A stretch of 64,000 bases of DNA from Anthoceros angustus (taxonomy: Eukaryota > Streptophyta > Anthocerotopsida > Anthocerotales > Anthocerotaceae). A program made the position numbers and the translations under genes. The stretch's first letter is position 1, and every line of letters begins with the position of its first letter. The notes under the pieces were generated by a model that was given only the letters and a program-made list of their open reading frames with translations, did no database searches and had not been told where the DNA came from. The stretch spans positions 1,798,001 through 1,862,000 of the forward strand of contig MU008165.1 in NCBI GenBank assembly GCA_010909165.1, in the 5' to 3' direction. This document shows positions 23,669-35,862 of the stretch, one piece after another.

Positions 23669-24339
23669 GACAGTTACATCATACTTCCTTGGAATGCCAG
23701 GGCTCGGAAATCACCTCTTTTTGTACGTATTTAGATTGCGCTGAAATTGAGCCATTCATATTAATATGGGCTCACAGCAGTGCCTGTTAACTGACTGTTA
23801 CATCGTCTTCGGACCACGAGGGATCCAATATGTGAGTGGAACGTTCTTCGACGCTCAAACTCGTCGTTGTCAGATACTTTATACCGTTGAATTCGAGATG
23901 GCATAACTCATCAAGCGCTTACGCTCTCTAAAAGCAGATGAATGCCGAGAGTATCCTCGACTTCACCTGAAATCACAAAACTTGGTCATCGCCCCAGTGT
24001 GCCTAATCCTCGGGTATCTCAGGACGTGAACTGCTACTTTGTAGCAGATCACATTCAGATCCCCGACGGAAGATACAAAGTGAATGCAAGATTCACCAGG
24101 TTCCCACTCCAGGCAGGTGCTAAAGGGAGCACGTGCCTACAATGGGTTGATTAATATACATACCATGCAGGTTTCCTTGAGCAAGATCCCCGCCCGCAGG
24201 ATGGTTTAGCAAGGCGACCTGACTCAACTCGAGTTCAGTGACCGAGAGCCTTGCACAGCAGTAAGCATCAGAGATCCTCCTGGAGCATCAACAGCTCATT
24301 CCCACAAATCCGCGTCCACATGTTTTGTGGAGCTAGTTC
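23669..24339. other. Intergenic, convergent 3' ends
   Basis: Lies between the stops of the DYW gene (plus) and the P-class PPR gene (minus). No further gene seen. Confidence 0.5.
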
Positions 24340-26835
24340 TTATACGAAGAAAACATCTTGATTCATTTCCCGCTCTGTGAACTCCTTCGCTTTCCTTGTT
24401 TGACCAGCCTTGTTAAAACCATTGATGATGTTGGCATATGTGATCTCGTTCGGGAGAAGCCCCTTCTCTTTCATCTCTTCAAACAGAACACAAGCTTCAT
24501 CCAATCGTCCAGACCTGGCAAAAGCATCAATCAGCGACGAGAACGTTATCACATTTGGGCTGAGACCTTCAGCTTGCATATCCTTGAACAGCTGGTATGC
24601 CTTATCAATCTGGCCAAATTTGCCAAGACTGTCGATCAAAGAACTGTAGGATACCACATCCCCTGACATATTCTGTTCCTTCATTTCCCTCAAAAGCTTG
24701 CAAGCTTCGTCTAACCGCCCCACCTTACCAAGCCCATCTATCAGGGTGTTGTAGGTGATAGCATCTGGTTGTAAGCCTTGCTGAGCCAAATCCCTGAAAA
24801 TGCTCAAAGCCTCCTCTATCTGCCCATCGCGGCTGAGCACACCAATGAGTACATTGTACGAAAATACTCCTGTAACAAGCCCTCTTCGCCTCATTTCATC
24901 AAACAGAGAACAAGCCTTATCGACTTGACCGCCTCTACCAAAACCAACAATGAGTGTCCCAAAAGCCACCGCGTCAGGTACAACTCCATTCTTGTTCATG
25001 TCTTCAAAAATGCTGTAAGCTTCCTCATACTGCCCCGCTTTGCAAAGCACACCAATGATAGTACTGTAACATACTGCATTGGGGGCTATCGGTTTCTCCT
25101 TCAGACTGTTGAAAACCTCCAAAGCAGTCGAGGGCTGACCAGCCTTACCCAGTCCATCGATCAAGGCCGTGTAAGTGATAACATTTGGTTGCACCCCTGC
25201 TTCTGCCATAGCATCCAATATAACCTGCGCTTGGTCCACCTGTCCAGTCCTAGCAAGCGCTGAGATTAGAATGTTGTACGTAACGGCGTTGGGGTAAATT
25301 CCGTTCTCCTGCATCATGTCCAGTGTTTGAAACGACTGCTCCAATTGCCCCGCTTTTGCAAATCCACTTATGACACTGTTGTACGTGACCATGTCTGGAG
25401 TGACTCCCGCTTTTCTCATCGCAACAAAAAGCTTAATGGCCTCAAACATTTGACCAGCTTTACCATTTGCATCTATGAGGGAGTTGTAGGTTATCACATC
25501 AGGAGAGATACCTGCCTTAGACATGTCTTCAAAATGTCCTGTGGCTTCCAGGAGCCGGCCAGCCTTGTTCAGCCCTCCAATCATAACATTGTAAGTGAAC
25601 AAATTAGGAGGAATACCTTTCCCCCTCATATCGGCAAAGAGCTCGCAGGCCTCATCGATCTTCCCAGATTTGCAAAGCTGATCCATAAGCGTCGAATACG
25701 TAATAACATCAGGGGAAACGCCAGACCCCTCCATGGTGCCAAACAGCCTCAGCGCCTCGTTGAACTGCCCCGCCTTCCCCAGCCCGTGTATCAACCCATT
25801 AAAAACAAGGAGATTCGGAGGCAAGTCCATCTCCCTGAAGATCCCATAGCCTTCAGAGACCTGACCCGCCTTCACCAGACCATTGATCAGAGCAACATAA
25901 GTCCACTTGGACACAGCCAGACCCAGCCTCCGCATCTCCAAGTACAGCTTGTACGCCTCATCCATAAACCCCACTTTGTAGGAGCTATAGATGAGACGGT
26001 TGTACGCTCTCTGGTCCAACACAAACCCACACGCCAACATGTGGTGATAAACCTCGATGCACCCCTGATGCAGCCCATGTCTGGACAGAGTGCCGAGCAA
26101 AAAATTGCACACCACCGGGCTGGGCTGCAGGCCACAACCGGTCAGGGCCAGAAAGGCCTTATACGACCCGCAGGGATTCTTCTCCCTGTCGAACCTCAAC
26201 ACAATCCGGAAAATGTAATTCTGCACGTCCTCCCCTTTCCCATCCATCACCTTGAGCAGCTGGCAAATCTCCTCAAACCTGAGGCAGTAGCCCAGATGCC
26301 TCAACATGGGCTCATAAGTGCTCTCCGTGTGCTGGTAGTCCGGCAATGTCCCAGCCCAGTTGAAGAATCCCCACGCAGTATCCACATCCTGCACCTTCTG
26401 CATCACCAGCCGCACATGGTGGGGCTTCAAATCGGGGTCCAGCTCCGTCAGCGCCCTCTCCACCTCGGAATCCCACTTTCCGGGCCTCAGAATCCTCAAA
26501 ATGTTGGGTATAATCGCCTGCTCCCCATTCCTCACCACCTCCTGCCTCTCCTCCAATTCCTCCTTCGCCTCCACCGTTACTCCTGCCTGCTGCCTGGGGG
26601 GAATCCGCAGCACCGCTGCTGCGCACAGTCCCCTCCCTTCCCTACATTTCCCCCCGAATCCAACCAACCTAGGGCGCACCGTGACCGCTTTCCAGCCACA
26701 CGAATTCCTGGCCGCCACGCTCTTGCAAGGTCCAGGCAAGGAAGCCATCCGCAGGCGCCTCACCGCCAGGCATTTCTCTCCCCCCGCCGTCCCGCCCTGC
26801 AGCTGCAATCCACCCGGAACCGAGACGGACCCCAT
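24340..26835 (-). CDS. P-class PPR protein, single exon (831 aa)
   Basis: Intronless frame starting at the ATG at 26835 (MGSVSVPGG). The N terminus is rich in R, A and S with almost no acidic residues for about 80 aa, as expected for an organelle transit peptide. A region resembling PPR-associated helices follows (IIPNILRIL...VDTAWGFFNW), then about eighteen uniform 35-aa P-type repeats carrying V.TYN.LI and GLGKAG signatures, and a short tail. It lacks E and DYW regions, so RNA stabilisation, splicing or translation in plastid or mitochondrion is more likely than editing. Repeat style recalls Arabidopsis At3g06920-like proteins, but I do not claim orthology. Its start lies about 300 bp from the 3' end of the EDM2-like gene on the same strand. 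Confidence 0.9.
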   Translation of the reverse strand: MGSVSVPGGLQLQGGTAGGEKCLAVRRLRMASLPGPCKSVAARNSCGWKAVTVRPRLVGFGGKCREGRGLCAAAVLRIPPRQQAGVTVEAKEELEERQEVVRNGEQAIIPNILRILRPGKWDSEVERALTELDPDLKPHHVRLVMQKVQDVDTAWGFFNWAGTLPDYQHTESTYEPMLRHLGYCLRFEEICQLLKVMDGKGEDVQNYIFRIVLRFDREKNPCGSYKAFLALTGCGLQPSPVVCNFLLGTLSRHGLHQGCIEVYHHMLACGFVLDQRAYNRLIYSSYKVGFMDEAYKLYLEMRRLGLAVSKWTYVALINGLVKAGQVSEGYGIFREMDLPPNLLVFNGLIHGLGKAGQFNEALRLFGTMEGSGVSPDVITYSTLMDQLCKSGKIDEACELFADMRGKGIPPNLFTYNVMIGGLNKAGRLLEATGHFEDMSKAGISPDVITYNSLIDANGKAGQMFEAIKLFVAMRKAGVTPDMVTYNSVISGFAKAGQLEQSFQTLDMMQENGIYPNAVTYNILISALARTGQVDQAQVILDAMAEAGVQPNVITYTALIDGLGKAGQPSTALEVFNSLKEKPIAPNAVCYSTIIGVLCKAGQYEEAYSIFEDMNKNGVVPDAVAFGTLIVGFGRGGQVDKACSLFDEMRRRGLVTGVFSYNVLIGVLSRDGQIEEALSIFRDLAQQGLQPDAITYNTLIDGLGKVGRLDEACKLLREMKEQNMSGDVVSYSSLIDSLGKFGQIDKAYQLFKDMQAEGLSPNVITFSSLIDAFARSGRLDEACVLFEEMKEKGLLPNEITYANIINGFNKAGQTRKAKEFTEREMNQDVFFV

Positions 26836-27133
26836 CGGACGCAACAACAGCAAATTTTGGAGGAAATCATTTATTTAAATCCGCCGATGCGTTGCGCCTG
26901 GCAGCAAACAAGCCCACGAGTGCAGCAGCAGCATATAACAAATGACAAAAGAGGGCACAGCTGCTTCGTTGCAAGGAATCCAGCCTTCTGTCTTGTTGTT
27001 GCAAGGGTCGCGCATTGAAGCGAGCATGAATAGAGGAATGCAGTCCATTATGTTCTGTTAACTTAGCTAGCTAGGTAGTCCATCTACTGAGTTCTCAAAA
27101 CAAAAGGGTTCTCTATACAAACAAAAGAGTTGT

Positions 27134-28471
27134 CTATACACCAGACTTTCTACCAAACTCCGACGCCTTGGGCGCGCGCTTGGTGATACTCACGCGGCCG
27201 CCGAACTTCGCGTTACGTCGGCTTAGTCCGTTGTCGCGATCGGACGTGACCACCAGGTACTCCACTCCGCACAGCTTGCACAACGCGAGGACTCCATCCT
27301 CAAACCGGTTTTGCAGGGTCAGGCAACCGATTTTGCCGCACTCTTTGCATTCCCACAACTTCTCGCGTATCTGCAATCTCCTCTCGGCTTTCTCTCGAGG
27401 GTTCTCGGAAGGGAAAACTATCAGGTCCGAAGGATTGAACCTGGCAGTGCGGGATTTGGCCTGGTGGTCTCTGCAGCAGCAAATTTGCAACAGTCATTCG
27501 CGGAGGAAGAGGAAATTGTATGCGAGATCCTCACGATTGCAAGCACTGCTTACCGGCAGAAGATAAACATGTCTAATATTTCCTTGTCATCCTGGTCCAT
27601 GATCTTCCATCCGCGCTGGTACTTGGAACCTTCCTCGAAATTGATATCACTGCAACGAGGGAGAGCAGGTTGTGATGAGAATTCTTTGCATACCATAACT
27701 GCAGCCTGCTGATGGTGCTGCAGATCCAGCTGCCTGGCATTCAAAAGCCTGTGTGCCAGCAAAGGAAGTCGGAAAACCAGGATAAGAAACACCTACGGAT
27801 CCAGACACTCTTTGTGCCAAGCCTTCTCGCACAGCCGGCAGGGAACGAGCGGATTGCTCTTATCTTCAGTCCGGACATTGCAAGCAGAGCACTCATGTCT
27901 CCTGCACCGTGCCGGAGAACAGTGCCGGTGGTAGAACTTATTGCAGCCCGGCTCAACGCAAAGGAAAAGCTCCTGCAGCAGAGGAAACACACCTATTACT
28001 TCCAGTCTCAGGCAACGCACTCCAAGCTTCACCTACGAGCAATTTCACAAGCGTCAAATCCGGTACCAATCCGCTTACTTGTAGCGTGCCTCGTTTCCCC
28101 CCCTTGTCAGTAGTCTTCCATAACCCGAGATCCTTGCAGCCGTGACATTGCAGCTGGCCGTATCTGCAATTCTTGCAGAAGAAGGGCTCGCTGGAGTTGC
28201 AATAAAATTCGAACTCCTCATCAGACATGTCCAACGTGTTGCAAGTGTCTGCTCCCTCCTCATCCGTGTTAGGATGGAAGGCCCGTCGGCAAGGGCCATC
28301 GCACGAGATGAGAGACCCTCCGTTGTGACACATGCAGCAGAGGTCCTCCGTTTCGTCCGACTCGCTGCTGCCGGGGCCCTCGCCGGTGCTGCCGGGGACC
28401 GCGCTGGCGACCTCAGGGAGCTCGCTGCTGTTGCCCTTGGCGGCGCCGCCACCGCCGCAGTTGCTGGCCAT
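27134..28471 (-). CDS. Short EDM2-like PHD-finger protein
   Basis: Four exons in phase (28471-28079, 27972-27797, 27649-27554, 27470-27134) encode 333 aa. The first zinc finger reads CCMCHNGGSLISCDGPCRRA, matching the distinctive PHD of plant EDM2, which is followed by FFCKNC and a second Cys-rich segment (FYHRHC...CSACNV...CRLCEKAWHKEC). EDM2 proteins read histone marks and control heterochromatin and polyadenylation at intronic transposons and some immune genes. After the PHD block, EDM2 normally continues for roughly a thousand residues including a methyltransferase-like domain. Here the protein stops after a Cys-pair segment (CKECGKIG...CKLCG) resembling a zinc ribbon. It is therefore a short, possibly ancestral or partial member. 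Nuclear location is likely. Exon order and phases are convincing; function is inferred. Confidence 0.78.
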
Positions 28472-30971
28472 TTTGATTTCCGCGGCTCAATCCTCAACCA
28501 CGATTCACAGACTTGCAAAACAGGACGCCCCGCCCGAGCCACGATTCCGCCTGTCAGACCCGGCGTCCGAGCTGCTCCCTCTCACCAACCGGCCAGAGCT
28601 CGGGAAGTGAGTCGACTCGAGACGCCTTTCGCCAAGCAACTGTGGTGCACCACGGCGGCGCTCTGCCGTTCTGTAATGCCTTGCCATTCGCCTTCACCTT
28701 CCCCTTCGCTCGCTCGATCGTTTCCGAGGTACCCGCCAAATAAATCGGTACTGGTGCACTTGTCATTGTCAACAACCCGGAGGGGCGCATCACGGCCGAC
28801 ATTCGATATGCTCAGGACTGCAAATTCCAGGCCGGATCGTGAAAAGGCGGCCACGTAAGCAATGCCAGCTGGAAATTTTCATAACTCCCATGTTCCGAGG
28901 CCCGCAACTCCAGGGGCAGCCGCAGCGGGGTCTCTTATCCCGTGGGCGCCTGTTAGGGTGGAATGTATAACCCCTGTCAAAAGGGAGGTAATGCAAGCCT
29001 GTAGCCGGTCACCTTCTATGTTTAGATCAAAATAACTAGCTGCAGGTGACTGACATTAAGGCTGACACTTTGGTAATAGTGTAGCCGCCTCCTGCCAAAA
29101 GTGTAGCCGGCTGCATAGCCTCCTACCCTGGAAGCTCGTACCGGCTGTGCCATAAGAGCTGCACAGCACCCAAATTGTACAGTAATTTGTAATGTCTTCT
29201 CTCAGCGGGCTGCGGGGCCTGGCCCTGCTTCTCCAGTGCTTTCTCTCGTATGTTTTTATGCTTTCTGGCTCTTTTGATTGCTGGGCTAACTGATTCAGAA
29301 TCCTTGATGCTCATGCCTGTTGCTCGATGTTCTTAGCTCTGATGGATGCCAGTTGGAACTCTTGATCGGGAACCATCGAGGTGTCACGTTCAACTCACAT
29401 CCCTACATATGATGCTTGTGTAACAGGCCTGGCCATCTAAGTCGTTGACAACGCACAGGAGCAACGGGCATCTGCTCAACTAGGTTATGCAGGCCGTTGC
29501 CAGAAACGTGAAAATCTGGTTAATTTATGAGAAATTGTAATAAAACATTTGTATGTGATGGTTGTTAGGACGATAGTCTTCGGAACCGAACCCAGAATGT
29601 CTGATTTGGAAAAGCAAACCATATCCACCATGCCATGCCACATACGATTGGTGTGAGACCTAGCCAGAAGGTATATTTAACCCCAAATTTGTTTTAAAAG
29701 AACTTTTCAAGGCTTTATCTATAGATATTTACAGCCCAACCCCGTGTATGAGAGAGAAGCTGGGAGCAACAGCAAAGGAAGCTCGAAACTATCCCAACAA
29801 GAGATGCTAGAAGCCATCTCCAGGACTTCAATCTTATTGGGAATCTTTGTTTACTCTGCAATTGCACCGTTAGAGTAGTTTCTTATTTTAGTTATAGCAG
29901 TTATTTCCTTTTGGCGCAGAAGGCCGCTACTGCCACAGGCGAGACTGGCAACAGCGAACTTGCTCTTCGTCTGCAGTTAGGCCCGTTTCACAAGCCCAGT
30001 ACATTTTTAGCGCATGTCAGTGACATGTGGCGCGTGTCAGCGCCACGGTGGGCAATGTATACCACCCCTGGCATGGCCACGGTGGGGGTTTTCCTCGTTC
30101 CTCGTTTCACAAGACGGGTATATTTTTTCATATGTGGTCCCACGCTCTTTCACATGGACCCACCATTTTACCCATAGAGGTGTATATAAGGCTCTAGCTT
30201 ATGCGGTCAAAGGCGTTTCATTTGCTTCTTTTTCTCATAGGTGTGCAGGTTGGAGGTTGGAGGTTGGAGGTTAGGTGCTTTGTTGAAATCCTCCTCCATA
30301 GAACCCCTAAGGTGGATCAAGTGGATGGTATGGTGTTCAGTCCATTGTGGACTCCTTCCACCACTTGTCCTTCGAACCTGATCCTCCCCTTCAAGTTCCA
30401 AGTGTTTTTTGCTTTTCCCCCTACGCTTCTTTGACCCATGCGGTGTCTGTGAAATTGGAACCTCATGACCGTTTCTAGGTCAATGACATTGCACAGTGCA
30501 AGCGTTTGAAACGAGCCTAGCATGACACTTCCAAGCAGAGGCATTGAGAATGCTTGCTGCTCATGAGGGGAGCATCCTTGTGATATTTGTTGACTTGGAG
30601 GTTGGCTCCACGTCTGAGAGGACTGTTCAAGTTGTAGCCTTGAACTGTCGACTCCCCTCCTGAGTCAAATAGATAACTTGAAAAAGGTTGGGAAGGCCGT
30701 CTTTGTAGTGAAGACTCACCACCATGACCTTGTTGCCCAGCCATAGCCAAACCTAAAAGCCTAGAAACCTGCCAAACCTATTGAGATAGAGAGCTTGTTA
30801 TGTCAAGCCGAGGTCAGCCAGAAACTTTAGAGAGCCCATTGTGCCATCCAAAAATTCGATTGCCACTGAATACCTTGGAATTACCTCACAGCAAGGCTGC
30901 AAGCGCGTGGCGACGATGGGCAGATCCCTCCACACAGCACACACGAAGTCAAGGATGCGGCTCTTCGGCGA
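28472..30971. other. Intergenic, no gene recognised
   Basis: The EDM2-like promoter lies at the left end. The rest has only short open frames without family resemblance and a (GGAGGTT)n patch near 30249. Confidence 0.45.
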
Positions 30972-31150
30972 GCACTCTTCTGCGCGGCTCAACGGCGGGC
31001 ATTCTCCTCCACGGCTCAATGGCGGGCACTCTCTTCTGCGGCTCAATGGCGGGCACTCTCCTCTGCGGCTCAACGGCGAGCACTCTCCTCTACGGCTCAA
31101 AGGCGGGCACTCTCCTCCTATCCAAGCGGGCACTCTCCTCCTGTCCGCTC
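30972..31150. repeat. 27-bp minisatellite
   Basis: Units begin at 30972, 30999, 31026, 31053, 31080 and 31107, with a shortened unit at 31130. The consensus is GCACTCTCCTCTGCGGCTCA plus ACGGCGG. As 27 is a multiple of three, it reads as nine-residue repeats in several frames, but I see no gene around it. Confidence 0.9.
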
Positions 31151-31582
31151 TCGAGAGCGCCTTCACATACCTTGGGCGTGTTCGTGCTAGTTTTGTAAGC
31201 GCCCTTTCGTACAAGTTGGATAACATCACAGTAAAAAAACTCATAAAAATAAGAATGGACCTGCTATGCCATTGGTCCATGCAGGGTACATAATAAATGT
31301 CAGAAAACACCGGCGGACTTGCCCGGTGTTTTCGACATCAACACCTGCGTGGCATCCACGTAAGGGCGGTGTGGGTTATTTAGTCCTTGTGAACCGGGTA
31401 CAAATTGACCCTCCAATCACATGAGGTGTGTCAGGATTTATACCATGCTTGTGAAACGGGCCTTAGCAGTATTGGAGAAACGTGTTTGTGCACAGGCTGA
31501 TCTCATCAAGCAACTGGCAAGCAGCATCATAAATAATCCTTGATTGTATCTGCGCCGACTTTCATGCAAAGGACAATGCTCA

Positions 31583-31744
31583 CCTTGCATCATCAAGTGG
31601 GAGCCATATCCAACATTTGCAGTAGCGATCTGTGGTCCTTGCATCATCAAGTGGGAGCCATATCCAACATTTGCGGTAGCGATCTGTGGTCCTTGCATCA
31701 TCAAGTGGGAGCCATATCCAACATTTGCAGTAGCGATTTGTGGT
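31583..31744. repeat. Three 54-bp tandem repeats
   Basis: Near-identical units at 31583, 31637 and 31691, each starting CCTTGCATCATCAAGTGGGA, located just upstream of the copia gag remnant. Confidence 0.95.
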
Positions 31745-31917
31745 CTTCTGATCAGGCCTATGCAAGATGCTTTGGAGTCAGATTCTGATGATGATGCTTA
31801 TAACTTGTCTTTCTTGTTCGCTGATTCTGTAGAATACTCAGTAAGGGACTTTTCCGCTGCAGCTTTGTTACATAGAGCCTCTCTCCTTCCCGGCCCTTTG
31901 GTATCATCCGTAACCAT

Positions 31918-32450
31918 GTCAAACCCACCTGCTTTTTCCACCCTAAAGATAGAATTTCGTAACAAGTACAAATTCAATGGTAATGACTACCATATCTGGT
32001 CCTTACGTCTCACACAAATCCTAGAAGAGAATGAGATTATGTCTACAGTTGATGGCACAGACCTAAAGGTTACAATACCTCCAAGATCAGCTGATGATCT
32101 TCTAGCCTAGGAGCATAAGGATAGAAGAGCTAGATCAATTCTCATCTCATCCTTGGATAGAACAATGTTGCTACACACCATAGGTGCTACCACCTCAATT
32201 GATGTGTGGAATATTTTCAAACTTATCTATCAGGATAAGAGCTCAGCATCTCTGGTACATGCTTACAGGGATTTTTTCAACCTAAGGATGAAGGAAGGAG
32301 AGTCTGTTGAGGCTTGAATTAACAAATTTCGTACCCATCTAGCCAATCTGGCCATACATGATATCGTACTTTCTAAGGTATAAGCAGCTATAAGTTTGTT
32401 GGCATTTCTTCCTGAGAATTATCAGCATTTTGTTGGAAGTCAAAATGCTA
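31918..32450 (+). mobile_element. Ty1/copia gag remnant
   Basis: The frame starts ATG at 31918 and carries the copia gag signature KFNGNDYHIWSLRL, then continues through in-frame stops (for example TAG near 32110) with DVWNIFKLIYQ and HAYRDFFNLRMKEGESVEA-like sequence. It is a decayed polyprotein start. Sequence after about 32440 jumps directly to the reverse-transcriptase region, so protease, integrase and most of RT are deleted. Confidence 0.8.
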
Positions 32451-32908
32451 CAATACGTTGTAGATGACGTCATTATGATATCCAATGATGCGAAATATCT
32501 AGCAGAATCCAAAGGTGAGCTTATGTAGCAATTCTCCATGATAGATAATGGGATTATGTCTGGGTGTACAAGTGAAGTATGATGCGTCTCAGCATAGTAT
32601 TACATTACATTAGGAGCGCTATGTCCTTGACGTAAACATGTCAAATTGTAAACCCGCTGATACTCCTATGCACACAGGTTCTCGAGTAAGCAAAACAATG
32701 TGTTCCCAGACACCCACTGAACAAGAGAAAATGAGCTCTATTCCATGTGCCGAAGCTATCGGCAGTCTCCAGCATCTCGCATAAAATACTCGGCCTGACA
32801 TAGCTCTTCCAACCTCACTAACCTCTCAATTCCTTTCCAATGTTGGTCAACCTCAGTGGGTTGCGGTAAAACGTATTCTTCAATACTTGCAAGGCACGCG
32901 GATGTGAA
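32441..32908 (+). mobile_element. Copia reverse-transcriptase C-terminal fragment
   Basis: Shows the YVDD-box region (VVDDVIMISND), ERYVLD, CKPADTPM, then NTRPDIALP and AVKRILQYLQGT, interrupted by stops and small losses. At about 32908 the element breaks and continues on the opposite strand. Confidence 0.75.
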
Positions 32909-33400
32909 ATGAGCATGTTTGATCTTGGCCAGTGGCTTGGTAAGTATGTCACCACTTGATCTTTAGTAGGCACATAGGTCAATCTTAGCTCTCCACTCTC
33001 AACCTTCATCTGCAAGAAGTGGTAATGGAGCTCAATCTGCTTAGATTATTCGTAAAATCTCCTTGGAGAGAGAGATCGTGGCTTGGTTGTCACAGCGCAA
33101 TTCAATGGGTCCGTCATGTGGGTAACCTAGGTCCTTTAATAGCTTAACCAACCATAAGCCCTCCTTAGCAGCAGCGGCGGCTGCAATGTATTTCGATTCT
33201 GTAGAGCTGAGGGGAATAGAAGTTTGTTTCTTGGCCTTCTAGTTGATGGCTCCTCTAGCGAGTAAGAACACATAGCCAGTTGTTGACTTGCAAGAATTGG
33301 GGTCACCAGCCCAATCCGCGACTGTCCAACCTATGAGTTTGTCTTGGGCTCCATGCCCACCTTGATATTTAATCCCTTTCTTCTAGGGACTATCTGATCA
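32905..33400 (-). mobile_element. Copia RNase H fragment, inverted
   Basis: Read on the minus strand it gives GYVFLLARGAI, STESKYIAAAAAAKEGLWL, CDNQATISLS and HYHFLQ, the usual end of a copia polyprotein. It faces the RT fragment head-on, so the element was internally inverted as well as deleted. Confidence 0.75.
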
Positions 33401-34084
33401 TGATCCACGATTTCCCCAATCTCAGCGTTTGGACTGAAGGGGGTGTGTGACAGTGTGAACACGTATAATTCATAAGCTTCTAACCGTCGAGGTAGATAGA
33501 AACGTAGGGTCGTGACTCATGCTGAACGGCCGTGTCTCTTCAAGAGACCAGTCTCATCCCTATGCTCTAAGGAGCATGCCACTTGTACAATCCACAACAC
33601 ATAATACAGAGTTTCCAAGTGACAGACTCTTATGCTTTCTGGTCGCTGCAGTCTTGACGTTGATGTTCATCCATTGTCACATCTTCAGGCAGCGTAAAGC
33701 TCGAGGTCTTCAAAATGTCGGACGTCCAAGGCTGGGCGCGGAGGATCTAGGTGACCATGTCGAATTCACTCAGCCTCGGTCTCCACGCAATGTATCGCGA
33801 ATGCCAATCTCGTATCGCTTGAAGCTCTGCAGATCACAATGCTAGGATCGGGCAAAATCGCAAGAAGGCTCCACAACCTCGACAAGAATGGGTAGCCAAA
33901 GATGGTGTAAGCCCCAGTGGAATTCTTCAAGCTTTATCTGAGCTCCTTAAGGCATGGGCTTTGTTGCTATAGCGGTGGACTGCGAAGATACATGGGCACT
34001 CCTCTTCCACCAAAATCGGCGAGGACCTACTCCCCAAGCCAAGCATGAAGACTTTGGGTTCTGAGCAAAGAAAAGAAGGAAGGA

Positions 34085-35862
34085 GAGTACATTGAGGCTT
34101 GAATTAACAAATTTCGTACCCATCTAGCCAATCTGGCCATACATGATATCGTACTTTCTAAGGTATAAGCAGCTATAAGTTTGTTGGCATTTCTTCCTGA
34201 GAATTATCAGCATTTTGTTGGAAGTCAAAATGCTACAATACACGTTTGTAGATGACGTCATTATGATATCCAATGATGCGAAATATCTAGCAGAATCCAA
34301 AGGTGAGCTTATGTAGCAATTCTCCATGATAGATAATGGGATTATGTCTGGGTGTACAAGTGAAGTATGATGCGTCTCAGCATAGTATTACATTACATTA
34401 GGAGCGCTATGTCCTTGACGTAAACATGTCAAATTGTAAACCCGCTGATACTCCTATGCACACAGGTTCTCGAGTAAGCAAAACAATGTGTTCCCAGACA
34501 CCCACTGAACAAGAGAAAATGAGCTCTATTCCATGTGCCGAAGCTATCGGCAGTCTCCAGCATCTCGCATAAAATACTCGGCCTGACATAGCTCTTCCAA
34601 CCTCACTAACCTCTCAATTCCTTTCCAATGTTGGTCAACCTCAGTGGGTTGCGGTAAAACGATTCTTCAATACTTGCAAGGCACGGATGTGAAATGAGCA
34701 TGTTTGATCTTGGCCAGTGGCTTGGTAAGTATGTCACCACTTGATCTTTAGTAGGCACATAGGTCAATCTTAGCTCTCCACTCTCAACCTTCATCTGCAA
34801 GAAGTGGTAATGGAGCTCAATCTGCTTAGATTATTCGTAAAATCTCCTTGGAGAGAGAGATCGTGGCTTGGTTGTCACAGCGCAATTCAATGGGTCCGTC
34901 ATGTGGGTAACCTAGGTCCTTTAATAGCTTAACCAACCATAAGCCCTCCTTAGCGGCGCAATGTATTTCGATTCAGAGAGGGAATAGAAGTTTGTTTCTT
35001 GGCCTTCTAGTTGATGGCTCCTCTAGCGAGTAAGAACACATAGCGATTGTTGACTTGCAAGAATTGGGGTCACCAATCCATTGTCCAACCTATGAGTTTG
35101 TCTTGGGCTCCATGCCCACCTTGATATTTAATCCCTTTCTTCTAGGGACTATCCGATCATGATCCACGATTTCCCCAATCTCGGCGTTTGGTGAAGGGGT
35201 GTGTGTGAACACGATAATTCATAAGCTTCTAACCGTCGAGGTAGATAGAAAGCGTGGGTCGTGACTCATCTTTTGACAGTAGTGTCTCTTCAAGAGACCA
35301 GTCTCATCCCTATGCTCTAAGGAGCATGCCACTTGTACAATCCACAACACATGTCTGAGTTTCCAAGTGAGACTTCATGCTCGTCTACTTGACGTTGATG
35401 TTCATCCATTGTCACATCTTCAGGCAGCGTAAAGCTCGAGGTCTTCAAAATGTCGGACGTCCAACAGGGCCTGGACTGCTTGGGCTGCCAGAGGATCTAG
35501 GTGACCATGTCGAAATTCACTCAGCGCTCCTCAGGTCTCCACGCAATGTATCGCCAGAATGCCAATCTCGTATCGCTTGAAGCTCCTGCAGGATCACAAT
35601 GCTAGGATCAGGCAAAATCTGCAAGAAGGCTCCACAACCTCGACAAGAATGGGTAGCCAAAGATGGTGTAAGCTGCCCCCAGAGTGGAATTCTTCAAGCT
35701 TTATCCTGGAGCTCCTTAAGGCATGGGCTTTGTTGCTATAGCAGTGGACCTGCGAAGATACATGGGCACTCCTCTTCCACCAAAATCTGACGACGAGGAC
35801 CTACTCCCCAAGCCAAGCATGAAGACTTTGGGTTCTACAGGCAAAGAAAAGAAGGGAAGGAC
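34085..35862 (+). repeat. 1.8-kb tandem duplication of copia debris, copy 2
   Basis: Repeats 32299-34084, including the inversion junction, so duplication came after the rearrangement. The YVDD region here reads FVDDVIM. Cop. Confidence 0.9.

Larger units (their letters stand above)
32299..34084 (+). repeat. 1.8-kb tandem duplication of copia debris, copy 1
   Basis: Begins within the gag remnant and ends just before 34085, where the same sequence restarts. It contains the RT fragment, the inverted RNase H fragment and unassigned 3' sequence. Confidence 0.9.

Noticed and set aside
25327-27018. 563-aa plus-strand frame
   Set aside because: It is antisense to the highly repetitive P-class PPR gene; the repeats keep the opposite frame open by chance.
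30798-31310. 170-aa minus-strand frame with GECPPLSRR repeats
   Set aside because: Translation of the 27-bp minisatellite; no gene context.
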